From contig JAIHVJ010000065.1 of NCBI GenBank assembly GCA_022720335.1, positions 1-11,123 on the forward strand: DNA of 11,123 nt. Direction: 5' to 3'. A program made the position numbers and the translations under genes. This stretch comes from Collinsella sp. (GTDB lineage Bacteria; Actinomycetota; Coriobacteriia; Coriobacteriales; Coriobacteriaceae). Every line of letters starts with the position of its first letter. The stretch's first letter is position 1. This document shows positions 1 through 7,232 of this stretch, one piece after another. Under the pieces are notes generated by a model. That model did not search any database. It was not told the origin of the DNA and saw only the letters and a program-made list of their open reading frames with translations.

Positions 1-678
1 GTATTCGAAGACTGGTTCTAGGAGGTCCTCGATGTTGCAGTGGAGGGCTTTTGCTATGGCTCGTACGCTTGTTACCGAGGCTTCATTGATGTTTCTCTGA
101 CGCTGCTCGTACATTTGGATTGAGCGGAGTGACACACCCGATTCGTATGCCAGATCTTGTTGGGTTTTCTTGAGTCTCTTTCTTGCTAACGCAAGTTTGG
201 TTTGCCTGGACGCTTTTTTCGCCATATCGCAGACGAGACGAGCCACGCGTTCCTCCGAGGCTTCGTGCCAGGGGCAATACAGACTGCGCAGCACATCAAA
301 TGGAACGACATGCAGCAAATCTTCGAAAGACTCTCCTAAGCGCCACTGCAGGTATGCCAGCATCCAGCCTGTCCAGTATTCCGGTGTCTTTTCGAATCGG
401 TAGGTTCGATTTGGCATCGGCCTTGATTGATAGCCGGACCTTTCGGCAATGAGCGCGAACAGCTCAACGCCCGATTTTCCCGACACTACCCATGCATTGC
501 CGCGCTCAAACTCTCGAGCAACCCCGCTCAGGCAAAAGAGTTCAGCAACTTCCGATCCTTCTGCTCCATAGTCATTGACGGCATAGTCAAAGCAGTCGCC
601 GAGGTTGTTCATTGCATCCTCAAGGTAGTAGACGGGGTATGTCCTACTCGGCCCACAATCCGTTAACTCTTGGATCAT
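1..678 (-). CDS. Two-domain protein with C-terminal XRE-type helix-turn-helix, possible antitoxin (3' end outside window)
   Basis: The frame is open for 226 codons from ATG 678 to the left edge, so the C-terminus is not seen, although the HTH appears nearly complete. A ribosome binding site GGAGGG (688-694) lies 9 nt before the ATG and fixes the start. Residues 1-150 form a domain I cannot name, with tracts such as YYLEDAMNNLGDCFDYAVND and an acidic, aromatic-rich body without signal peptide or membrane segment. Residues about 152-225 are a clear XRE/Cro-like HTH: basic entry (MAKKASRQ), TQQDLAYESGVSLRSIQMYE as the helix-turn-helix core, ending in the usual IEDLLEP. An internal ATG at 225 could also start a free HTH, but no good ribosome binding site precedes it. 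Codon use is less GC-rich than in the neighbours. The architecture (unknown domain plus XRE domain, own operator-like repeat upstream) fits an autoregulated antitoxin or phage-type regulator; that role is inference. Confidence 0.85.
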   Translation of the reverse strand, partial: MIQELTDCGPSRTYPVYYLEDAMNNLGDCFDYAVNDYGAEGSEVAELFCLSGVAREFERGNAWVVSGKSGVELFALIAERSGYQSRPMPNRTYRFEKTPEYWTGWMLAYLQWRLGESFEDLLHVVPFDVLRSLYCPWHEASEERVARLVCDMAKKASRQTKLALARKRLKKTQQDLAYESGVSLRSIQMYEQRQRNINEASVTSVRAIAKALHCNIEDLLEPVFEY

Positions 679-733
679 TTAAATCAACCCTCCCTGCCAT
701 CAAATCCCTAATGTCGACTCCCTCGGTGTCAAG

Positions 734-780
734 ATATCGCCCTAGTGACAGTTCAATATTGACTATCACTAGGGCGATAT
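734..780. promoter_or_regulatory. Perfect 15-bp inverted repeat, likely operator of the XRE-type gene
   Basis: The arms ATATCGCCCTAGTGA (734-748) and TCACTAGGGCGATAT (766-780) are exact reverse complements around a 17-nt spacer that itself contains the perfect 10-bp palindrome TCAATATTGA (753-762). On the minus strand a consensus -35 hexamer TTGACA (727-732) follows one base after the repeat. The -10 region 16-17 nt further (about 705-710, TAGGGA) is poor, so the promoter is uncertain. No T-run follows the repeat on either strand, which argues against an intrinsic terminator for engB. A second palindrome, CAAAAGCTTTTG (784-795), sits beside it. Operator function is inferred from position ahead of an HTH gene. 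Confidence 0.6.
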
Positions 781-808
781 GCTCAAAAGCTTTTGCCAAG
801 AGCCCTTA

Positions 809-1399
809 CTAGAGGCAGGCCTCGGCAATGCGGCGCTTAAGCTCATCGATGCCGGTGCCGGTTTGGGAGCTTGTGATGATTACGTTTTCGGCCGGGACGT
901 TGAGCTGCTTTTTGATGGCTGCTGCCTGGCGGGCCTGCTGGGTGCGGCTGAGCTTGTCGGCCTTGGTGAGGCAGACGATAAAGTTGAACTCGTTGCCCTG
1001 TAGGTAGTCGATCATGTCGTGGTCGAGCTTGCTGGGGTCGTGGCGAATGTCCACCAGCGACACAACCAGGTTAAAGCTGCGCTCGGAGTCGAAGAAGTCG
1101 CCAATGAGCTCGGCCCAGCGGTCGCGCTCGGCCTTGGAACGGCGGGCGAAACCGTAGCCTGGCAGGTCCACGAAATGCACGTCGTCGGCCTCAAAGAAGT
1201 TGATGTTGCTCGTCTTGCCCGGCGTGCTGGAAACCTTGACCAGGTTCTTGCGGCCAAAGAGCTTGTTCATAATCGACGACTTGCCCACGTTGGAGCGGCC
1301 GACGAAGCTCACCTCGGGACAGGTTGACTCGGGAATCTGCGAAACCTTGCCGTAGCTGGCAACGAACTTGGCAAGCTGATAGTTAATGGAATCGGCCAT
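809..1399 (-). CDS. engB: Ribosome biogenesis GTP-binding protein EngB (YsxC/YihA)
   Basis: This TRAFAC-class GTPase is needed for late assembly of the 50S ribosomal subunit. From the chosen start the protein has 196 residues, normal for the family. All G motifs are visible: G1 GRSNVGKS at residues 34-41, the G2 threonine in STPGKTSNI (about 63), G3 DLPGYG at 78-83, G4 TKAD at 145-148 and a G5-like TSSQTG near 176-181. The arginine-rich stretch after G3 (FARRSKAERDRW) is also typical. I chose ATG 1399 because AAGGAG (1405-1410) lies 5 nt upstream; the in-frame GTG at 1405 overlaps that ribosome binding site. The gene starts 38 nt after the mtnN stop, so the two are probably cotranscribed. Confidence 0.97.
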   Translation of the reverse strand: MADSINYQLAKFVASYGKVSQIPESTCPEVSFVGRSNVGKSSIMNKLFGRKNLVKVSSTPGKTSNINFFEADDVHFVDLPGYGFARRSKAERDRWAELIGDFFDSERSFNLVVSLVDIRHDPSKLDHDMIDYLQGNEFNFIVCLTKADKLSRTQQARQAAAIKKQLNVPAENVIITSSQTGTGIDELKRRIAEACL

Positions 1400-1437
1400 G
1401 GACACTCCTTGGTCGTAGGTTCTTACAAATAGACGCG

Positions 1438-2178
1438 CTATTGCGCAGCGGCAATGCGGCGGACGATATCGAGCGTGATGTCACTTGCGACACGCGCGTA
1501 CTCGAACAGATCGAACTCGCGCTCGCAAATTGCATCGTACGCCTCGTCACAATTATCGCTGATAGCGCGCAACACCAGGCAATCGACACCATTTTTGGTT
1601 GCGACATGGGCAATTGCCGCGCCCTCCATGCCGACACAATCGGCATGCGTCGCCTCGATAGCGTCGTTGCGCATGGTGGCGCCCGTCACAAAGCGGTTAC
1701 CCGTGGCAATCGTGCCGACCAGGAACTGCTTGGTGCCCTCATTCGAAGCGGCTGCATTTGTCGAAGCGTCAACAAACCCACGCTCAGCAAGCACGTCGGC
1801 GGCAATATCGACCAGCGCGGGCGTCGAGCCAAACTCCTCGAGCCCCGGTGCGGACTCGGCGATAAGCGCGGTATCGGTATCCAGATAGCGTAGGCGTTTG
1901 CCAATGACCACGTCGTCGATATGGAGCTTGGGGTTCAAACCGCCCGCAATGCCCGAAAACACAACAGCCTGCGGAGCATACTTGCTAATGAGGTGCTGTG
2001 TTGCGGCAGCGGCATTCACCGTGCCCATGCCCGCCGTTGTGGCGACAACTGTCAGGCCGTCGAACTCACCGCTCACAACGGTCAAGCCTGCCTCCCGTGC
2101 CTCGCAAACGTCGCTCAGCTCTTCCTTAATCTGCATGATTTCTTTTTCGAGCGCACCGATAATCGCGATGGTAGCCAT
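1438..2178 (-). CDS. mtnN: 5'-methylthioadenosine/S-adenosylhomocysteine nucleosidase
   Basis: This cytoplasmic enzyme hydrolyses the N-glycosidic bond of MTA and SAH, releasing adenine; it recycles methionine and, through SRH, feeds the LuxS step where that exists. The 246-residue product starts MATIAIIGALEKEI, with the catalytic glutamate at E13 (E12 in the E. coli enzyme). Further family marks are FSGIAGGL (74-81), the substrate-binding VGMEGAAIA (182-190, Met184-Glu185) and RAISDNCD with the catalytic acid D208. The ATG at 2178 fits the family N-terminus; an in-frame TTG four codons upstream is less likely. The ribosome binding site is weak (GGGGAA). It lies 78 nt after the serine hydrolase gene and just ahead of engB. 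Confidence 0.96.
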   Translation of the reverse strand: MATIAIIGALEKEIMQIKEELSDVCEAREAGLTVVSGEFDGLTVVATTAGMGTVNAAAATQHLISKYAPQAVVFSGIAGGLNPKLHIDDVVIGKRLRYLDTDTALIAESAPGLEEFGSTPALVDIAADVLAERGFVDASTNAAASNEGTKQFLVGTIATGNRFVTGATMRNDAIEATHADCVGMEGAAIAHVATKNGVDCLVLRAISDNCDEAYDAICEREFDLFEYARVASDITLDIVRRIAAAQ

Positions 2179-2256
2179 ACCATTCCCCAAACCTATACGA
2201 AATTCTCAACCAAGGTATGGTACCAGCATTTTGTTTGACCTCGCCAAACGAACACG

Positions 2257-3354
2257 CTAAGCCAGTGCAGCTCGCGTATCAAACAGAGCCTTTGCAATCG
2301 CGGCCGTAACCTCGCTCGAACGGTCACTCCACGGCATCGATGTCATGACGCTCATGACATAGGTACGGCCATCGATGTCGATGAGGCCTGCATCGCATGT
2401 CGAATAGTAACCATCCTCGCTAATCCAGCCTGCCTTGTTGCGCACCAAAACCTGCTCGTCCGCAATGCCATCGCGAATAAACGAGCGCGATGTTGATGCC
2501 AGAAGGCCCGACAACCACTGTGAAGTCTCGGTATCCATGCTCAGATACTCGCTCATCTCACGCCATAACCTCGCAGAAGTGCGCGGGCAGTAGGTCGGAA
2601 AATCACTCATCGGATCCAGTGCCGTTTCGTCATCAACACCCAGATTGGCAATCCAATCCTCATAGCCATCATGGTCAAACGCCGCGCGTAACGCAATAAA
2701 CGAATCGTTATCCGAATTAACGACCGCGGTCTCGATCAGGTCGCGCACCGCCTGCCAGCCCATACTGTAACCACCATACGTGGCTAAAGGCCAATCGAGC
2801 GACACCTGACCCGATTCGACCAACGTCTCGCAAATATAGAGCGCATACAGCGCCTTGTAACTGCTCGCTCCATACACCTCGGCATCGGCGTTATACGTCA
2901 CGCCTCTACCGCTCGATAGGTCGTAGAACACTACGCCCACTTCACCCAGCTCCTGCGCCCGACACAGGGCATCCTGGAGCGAGGCAAGGCTCTCATCCTC
3001 CAAGGCAGGAGTCTTGTTATCCACCAACGAGAAGGTCCGGACGGTATCACCCGAAGGGATATCGTTGAAGTCCGCCTTCGAAAGTCTCGTCTTGAGATCT
3101 GCCGACGCTTTGGACTTTGAAACCCTCTCGTTTTGCAGCTGTACCGTTGACGCATCTGGGCGCACCGTTCGCTCCGAGGCGTAGGTTTTAACGGTAATTC
3201 CGAGGATAATAACCGCCGACGTTAGCATCCCAATGGCGGCAATCTTCCTCACGCGGATGCGAGCGCCGGCAAGGCCACGCGAAGACGTGCCCCTCGTCTT
3301 ATATCTGCTGCCATGCTGCGGCACATACTCATCCCGCGATGCGATGTTTCGCAC
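2257..3354 (-). CDS. Membrane-anchored class A beta-lactamase-fold serine hydrolase
   Basis: The protein has a basic cytoplasmic N-terminus (residues 1-36), one hydrophobic segment (about 37-57, IAAIGMLTSAVIILGITV), a polar linker to about 120 and an external serine hydrolase domain. The domain carries the three active-site elements of the penicillin-recognising fold in the class A order: SSYK (164-167, nucleophile S164), SDN (214-216) and K-A-G (307-309). It probably acts on cell-wall peptides or beta-lactams at the outer membrane face. No clear ExxxN omega-loop pair is seen where class A enzymes keep their deacylating glutamate, so true beta-lactamase activity is doubtful. I chose GTG 3354 (365 residues) because AGGAG lies 5 nt upstream; ATG 3393 would add 13 residues but has no ribosome binding site. 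Confidence 0.85.
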   Translation of the reverse strand: MRNIASRDEYVPQHGSRYKTRGTSSRGLAGARIRVRKIAAIGMLTSAVIILGITVKTYASERTVRPDASTVQLQNERVSKSKASADLKTRLSKADFNDIPSGDTVRTFSLVDNKTPALEDESLASLQDALCRAQELGEVGVVFYDLSSGRGVTYNADAEVYGASSYKALYALYICETLVESGQVSLDWPLATYGGYSMGWQAVRDLIETAVVNSDNDSFIALRAAFDHDGYEDWIANLGVDDETALDPMSDFPTYCPRTSARLWREMSEYLSMDTETSQWLSGLLASTSRSFIRDGIADEQVLVRNKAGWISEDGYYSTCDAGLIDIDGRTYVMSVMTSMPWSDRSSEVTAAIAKALFDTRAALA

Positions 3355-3439
3355 GTGGTCTCCTGACTGCCACCGTTTATATACGAGCAGCATGATACCG
3401 AGCAGGCAATTCTTTCCAAAGATATTCAGCGGCGTTTAA

Positions 3440-3457
3440 GGTGTCTTTAAAGAAACC
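3440..3457. promoter_or_regulatory. 18-bp near-palindrome upstream of the serine hydrolase gene
   Basis: GGTGTCTTTAAAGAAACC is self-complementary except for one base pair (positions 3443/3454). On the minus strand it overlaps the space between a weak -35 (TTGTGG) and a weak -10 (TAAACG) 17 nt apart, which would put an operator inside the promoter of the gene starting at 3354. Both promoter hexamers are poor and a stretch TATATAAA nearer the start could be the real -10, so this is a tentative call. Confidence 0.3.
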
Positions 3458-3562
3458 ACAAGCATATTTATCCAAATGGCACGATTCTGTTGTGCATCTC
3501 ACCGCAACCCAGAGAGTAGTCTTTTTAGGACGGGGCTCTTTAGCAATCAACTAGGCGCCCAG

Positions 3563-3597
3563 GGGCACTCATTTAAGTCTGTCCCCAATGAGTGCCC
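3563..3597. repeat. REP-like palindrome with 11-bp arms
   Basis: GGGCACTCATT (3563-3573) and AATGAGTGCCC (3587-3597) are exact reverse complements around a 13-nt loop containing TAAGTCTGTCCCC. It lies in the 277-nt gap between pflA and the serine hydrolase gene. No T-run follows on either strand, so it does not look like a terminator. The loop resembles the GTCTGTCCCC cores found in intergenic palindromes associated with Y1/RAYT transposases; that link is from memory of such elements and only one copy is present here. Confidence 0.55.
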
Positions 3598-3631
3598 AGC
3601 TCGGATATCATAAAGGGGCAAAAATGGCTTG

Positions 3632-4450
3632 TTAGCCGATGGCCGACCTGAGCTCCGCGCGGCGCTTTTTCATGCCGGTCATAACGGCATTACGCAACTC
3701 GGGCATGCGCGCGGTATCCATCTGGGGCACGCCCTCGAGCTTATAGGGAATGCCCAGTTGCTCGTACTTGACGACACCCATCGTGTGATACGGCAGCATT
3801 TCCAGGCCCACCACGTTGTGCCATGGAGCGATGAGGCGACCGAGGTTCTCGCACTCCTCCACCGTGTCGGTAATGCCCGGCACCACCACGTGGCGGATAA
3901 CGACCTTAATCTTGCGACGCGCAAGCTCATCACCAAACGCCAGAATGCGTGCGGGATCGCAACCGGTCAGCTTTTTATGCTCGACCGGGTCGGCATGCTT
4001 AATATCGAGCAGTACCATGTCGGTCTCGTTGAGCACGGCATCGAACTTCTCGGGGTGGTTGGGGTCAAATGCATAGCCACAGCTATCTAGGCAGGTATGT
4101 ACACGGCCATCGGGGTTGTTGTGCATTGCACGAAACAGGTCGGCCAAAAACTCGGGCTGCAGGAGCGGCTCGCCGCCCGAAACGGTAATGCCGCCGCTGC
4201 GGTAAAACTCATGGTTACTCTGGAACTCATCCATGAGGTGTTCGACGGTCACCATCGTGCCGCCGTTGACCGACCAGGTATCGGGATTGTGGCAATACGC
4301 GCAGCGCATGGGACAGCCCTGGACAAACACCACAAAGCGGATGCCGGGTCCGTCGACCGTACCCATCGTTTCAATCGAATGTACGCGGCCCAGGGCAAAC
4401 GCGGAGTCCTCGGGACGAGCGTCCACACCCTCGAGCGTCATCTCAGCCAT
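3632..4450 (-). CDS. pflA: Pyruvate formate-lyase activating enzyme (radical SAM)
   Basis: This cytoplasmic radical SAM enzyme installs the glycyl radical on pyruvate formate-lyase, allowing anaerobic conversion of pyruvate to formate and acetyl-CoA. The 272-residue product has the cluster motif CPMRCAYC (C46, C50, C53), GGITVSGGEPLLQPEF (87-102) for SAM and partner binding, and LLDIKH plus RHVVVPGITD as in PflA. It lacks the ferredoxin-like insert with extra cysteines of other glycyl-radical activases, supporting the PflA assignment. ATG 4450 is preferred because AAGG lies 8 nt upstream; ATG 4471 has no ribosome binding site. No pflB gene is adjacent in the window. A weak promoter (-10 TAGAAT at 4500-4505, -35 TTTCAC about 16 nt upstream) may precede it. 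Confidence 0.93.
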   Translation of the reverse strand: MAEMTLEGVDARPEDSAFALGRVHSIETMGTVDGPGIRFVVFVQGCPMRCAYCHNPDTWSVNGGTMVTVEHLMDEFQSNHEFYRSGGITVSGGEPLLQPEFLADLFRAMHNNPDGRVHTCLDSCGYAFDPNHPEKFDAVLNETDMVLLDIKHADPVEHKKLTGCDPARILAFGDELARRKIKVVIRHVVVPGITDTVEECENLGRLIAPWHNVVGLEMLPYHTMGVVKYEQLGIPYKLEGVPQMDTARMPELRNAVMTGMKKRRAELRSAIG

Positions 4451-4568
4451 TCCCGCTACCTTGCCTCTCATTGGTTTTAGTTACATAAATGCCAGAGCCA
4501 TTCTAGCCCATACGCATGATGGTGAAACGGTTTAGTGGTCAATTGGGTTGTTCTATTTGGCCCCACAC

Positions 4569-4605
4569 AAAAGCGGCGGGAAGGTTGTCGCAACCCGCCC
4601 GCCGC
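4569..4605 (-). terminator. Intrinsic terminator after degV
   Basis: Read on the minus strand, an 8-bp stem (GCGGCGGG paired with CCCGCCGC) encloses a second 5-bp stem GGTTG-CGA-CAACC, and the hairpin is followed by TTTTGTGTG. It starts 32 nt after the degV stop and separates degV from the pflA gene. Confidence 0.85.
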
Positions 4606-4636
4606 CGTGGCAATAGATATCGATAGACGCCAGGCC

Positions 4637-5491
4637 TTACGCCTTAAGCGTAAGCACCGCGCCGAAGGCGGTCGGGCCGCAATGGCTCGAGATGACGCCG
4701 CCGACCTGAGTCCAGGTAACGTCCTTAAAGCCCAGGTCGTGCGCATAGACTTCCATATCGTCGCGCAGCTCCTCGGAAAGGCCCACTGAATACGCCAAAC
4801 CAATGTGCGAGTAATCAATATCGCCCTTCGCAACCATGTGGTCAATAAAGGCACGGACGCACTTAAGCATAGAACCGCGGAACTTCTTGGTCGCCACGAA
4901 CTTACCACCCGCCACCTCAATGCAGGGCTTAATCTTGAGCAGATGGGCACCGAGGAATGCCACGTTGGACAAACGACCGCCGGCCTTAAGGAAGGCGAGA
5001 TCGGTTGGGACAAAGCCCAACAGCACGCGGTCCATGACGGAGTTCGCGAAGGCGAAGATCTCGTCGACGGTGGCATCGGGGTGAGCCTCGATGTATTTGG
5101 CGGTCTCGACGACAACAAGCGACTGGCCTACCGAGACAAAGCGCGTGTCCATGGAGAACACGTAGTCGCGCCCCTGGGCCGCAATCTTTGAGGACTGATG
5201 CGAACAGGTCGTGGCCTCGGAATATGCAAGATGCAAAATAGTCGCGTCGGGCTGCTCAGCGTGAATGCGGTCGTACACGTGAGCAAAATCCGCAGGCGCG
5301 CAGCCACTGGTCTTGGGCATCACGCCAAACTCATTGCAGCGCGAATAAATCTCGAGCGGATCGATCGAGCCGTCCTCGACGGTCTCGTCACCAATCGTGA
5401 CATGCATGGGCACGCGCACGATGCCGTAGCGCTCGCAGAGCTCCGGCGTCACATCCGACCCAGACTCAACCACGATTACGTACTTGCCCAT
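4637..5491 (-). CDS. DegV family protein (FakB-like fatty-acid-binding protein)
   Basis: DegV proteins bind a fatty acid in a deep pocket; those acting as FakB present it to the kinase FakA to make acyl-phosphate for phospholipid synthesis. The 284-residue product has the family N-terminus MGKYVIVVESGSDVTPEL, the pocket motif TSGCAPADF (T61-S62), VFSMDTRFVSVGQSLVVVETAKY and the C-terminal GGVISSHCGPTAFG, which contacts the carboxylate in characterised members. Length is normal. ATG 5491 agrees with the family start although its ribosome binding site is weak; the frame stays open 37 codons further upstream but that part does not resemble DegV. It is a single gene with its own terminator and a long leader. 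Whether it is a true FakB cannot be told, as no fakA is in the window. Confidence 0.92.
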   Translation of the reverse strand: MGKYVIVVESGSDVTPELCERYGIVRVPMHVTIGDETVEDGSIDPLEIYSRCNEFGVMPKTSGCAPADFAHVYDRIHAEQPDATILHLAYSEATTCSHQSSKIAAQGRDYVFSMDTRFVSVGQSLVVVETAKYIEAHPDATVDEIFAFANSVMDRVLLGFVPTDLAFLKAGGRLSNVAFLGAHLLKIKPCIEVAGGKFVATKKFRGSMLKCVRAFIDHMVAKGDIDYSHIGLAYSVGLSEELRDDMEVYAHDLGFKDVTWTQVGGVISSHCGPTAFGAVLTLKA

Positions 5492-5558
5492 TATTATCAC
5501 GACCCATCTCGACATTGGCTTTTCAATACATGGCACGCGCCGCCGCACTGTTGCACAA

Positions 5559-5615
5559 CGGCGTCCAAGCGCCAAAGAGACGCCGCCCCTTGCACACAAC
5601 AAAGGACAGCGTCTC
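5559..5615 (-). other. degV leader with two mutually exclusive hairpins
   Basis: In minus-strand order there are three arms: A GAGACGC (5609-5615), B CGGCGTCTC (5577-5585) and C GACGCCG (5559-5565). A pairs with B over 7 bp, with a further 6-bp stem CCTTTG/CAAGGG inside its loop, and is followed by TTTGG. B pairs instead with C over 7 bp across an 11-nt loop. Both pairings use the same GCGTC of arm B and so cannot form together, as in attenuators and riboswitches. The structure lies 68-124 nt upstream of the degV start. Regulatory function is inferred; no known riboswitch class is recognised. Confidence 0.4.
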
Positions 5616-5653
5616 CCTGGAAAACTCCGTGCTTATCTAGGATTCCACACGGT

Positions 5654-5681
5654 TTATTAAGGAGGGTTACTTATTCCGCAA
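5654..5681 (-). promoter_or_regulatory. Putative degV promoter
   Basis: On the minus strand TTGCGG (5676-5681) is followed after 16 nt by TAATAA (5654-5659). Transcription would begin near 5647 and give a leader of about 155 nt before the degV start, covering the alternative hairpins. Based on hexamer similarity only. Confidence 0.35.
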
Positions 5682-5767
5682 ACGGTCGCTATATGCGGTA
5701 AGCGGTAGTTGGCCGCGACAACTGCGACACATTCCGTCCAGCAAATCCAATCGTGCTCCACGCACGG

Positions 5768-7210
5768 TTAATGCACGAGGCGGTAGAAATTCATCGATGC
5801 CGCACCCTCGGCGTGCAGCTCCATCGCCGGAACCGCCGGCGAATAGGTACGGCTCGTAAGTGCCGCCTCGCCGCCATTTGCAAAAATCTCGACCATCGTA
5901 GTGTCCGAAAGCACGCGCAGGTCGCGAAGCTCGCTGAGCTCGATCGACCTCTGGTCGCGCCCATAGCCTTCGTCACCCATGTCGAGGGTAAGCATCCCGT
6001 CTGCATAGCGCACAAAGACACCCTTGCGGATTTCGAGCTCGATCATCTTGGCTCCCTCGCAGGAAACCACGACATCAAACAGGCGTCCCGGCTCCTCAAC
6101 GGTCTCACCGCCTACAGCACGAACGCAATCGCCGCGCATCCTCTCAATCTCGTGCGCCGGCCACTGGCAGAGCTTGCCGCCGCGCATGCTCAGCTCTCTC
6201 GGCACCGTCAGCGCGCACTGCCACCCGCGCGCCACCGCCGGGCTTTCTGTCGTCGCATCGGGGCAACCCGACCATCCGATCATCAAACGCCGACCCGCAG
6301 CGTCCTCAAAGGACTGCGGGGCATAGAAATCAAAACCGGCATCAACCATCGGAGGCATGCCCTGGCCGACGATCTTAAAGCTCGGCGCCCCCCAATCGGC
6401 CTCGATGGAGAACCACACGCACTGATGCGGATTGCGGTAACGCCAGCCATCGGCGGGCACGCCCTGCGGACAGCAAACGAGAATAAGCTCGCCATCGAGC
6501 TCAAACAGATCAGGACACTCCCACATAAAGCCAAACTTCTCGCCCAGCTCAATGCGCGTCGCATAGCCCCAGTCCTCTAGATCACGCGAGGTATAGACAA
6601 GCACGCACCCGCGATCGTCTTTCGTACGAGCGCCGAGAACCATGTAGTAGATACCGTCGTGTTCAAGGATCTTGGGGTCGCGCACGTGCGTACCGATATC
6701 GTCGGGGTAATCGACCGGCCCAACAGCTATGCGCTTCTCGCCCAATTCGTCGGGATTCTCGGCAACCATATGAATTTGGTTTTGCTCACGGCCCGTCAAC
6801 ACGTAGTCGTAATCATCACGGTCAAAATGCTTAACGTTGCCGGTATAGAAGTAGTGAATCTTGCCATCACGTACAAAGGCAGAACCAGAATACGCTCCAC
6901 TCGAATCCAAATCGGAATCGGGGAACAGCACGGGGCCGTGATTCTCGTACGTCACAAAATCCTTTGTCGTCAGATGGTTCCAAAGCACTGGACCGCCATG
7001 CGCAGCATCGAACGGATCGTATTGATGATAGATGTGATACGTATCACCAATCTGAACCAAACCATTGGGGTCGTTGAGCCAGCCAAGCTCAGGCTCCACA
7101 TGGAACAAAAGCCTATCGGGGTCGGATGCGATGCGAGCCGCCGTCTCATCCTGTCCGGCACGCCACTGCTCATAGTCCGCGCGTGTCACCTTATTTTTTT
7201 GATTAAACAT
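5768..7210 (-). CDS. scrB: GH32 sucrose-6-phosphate hydrolase (beta-fructosidase)
   Basis: GH32 enzymes cleave terminal beta-fructosyl residues with retention; next to a sucrose-type PTS the likely substrate is cytoplasmic sucrose-6-phosphate, giving glucose-6-phosphate and fructose. The 480-residue protein has no signal peptide. The five-bladed propeller carries all catalytic motifs: WLNDPNG (44-50, nucleophile D47), HVRDPKI (transition-state D178) and MWECPDLF (acid/base E231), plus SGAYSGS. A shorter C-terminal beta-sandwich follows, with a typical VEIFANGGEAALTSR near the end. ATG 7210 has only a weak ribosome binding site (GAGAAAG). It is the last gene of the PTS operon, 101 nt after it. 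No convincing terminator follows; a 5-bp stem at 5752-5766 is weak. Other fructosides are possible substrates. Confidence 0.93.
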   Translation of the reverse strand: MFNQKNKVTRADYEQWRAGQDETAARIASDPDRLLFHVEPELGWLNDPNGLVQIGDTYHIYHQYDPFDAAHGGPVLWNHLTTKDFVTYENHGPVLFPDSDLDSSGAYSGSAFVRDGKIHYFYTGNVKHFDRDDYDYVLTGREQNQIHMVAENPDELGEKRIAVGPVDYPDDIGTHVRDPKILEHDGIYYMVLGARTKDDRGCVLVYTSRDLEDWGYATRIELGEKFGFMWECPDLFELDGELILVCCPQGVPADGWRYRNPHQCVWFSIEADWGAPSFKIVGQGMPPMVDAGFDFYAPQSFEDAAGRRLMIGWSGCPDATTESPAVARGWQCALTVPRELSMRGGKLCQWPAHEIERMRGDCVRAVGGETVEEPGRLFDVVVSCEGAKMIELEIRKGVFVRYADGMLTLDMGDEGYGRDQRSIELSELRDLRVLSDTTMVEIFANGGEAALTSRTYSPAVPAMELHAEGAASMNFYRLVH

Positions 7211-7232
7211 CGCCGTTGACTTTCTCGTCTAT

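Noticed and set aside
170..666. Several short plus-strand frames opposite the XRE-type gene
   Set aside because: The minus-strand frame carries a clear HTH and ribosome binding site over the full region; the plus-strand products show no family features.
5661..5702. Plus-strand AAGGAGGG that could precede a small gene
   Set aside because: No ATG, GTG or TTG at proper spacing opens a frame of useful length; the bases are better explained by the degV promoter region on the other strand.
5752..5766. Possible terminator after the intact GH32 gene
   Set aside because: Only a 5-bp stem (CGTGC/GCACG) with an interrupted T-rich tail; too weak to call.
5753..6580. Plus-strand open frame (275 codons) opposite the intact GH32 gene
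   Set aside because: Low-complexity Arg/His/Ala-rich product, no domain, no ribosome binding site; a shadow of the minus-strand gene.
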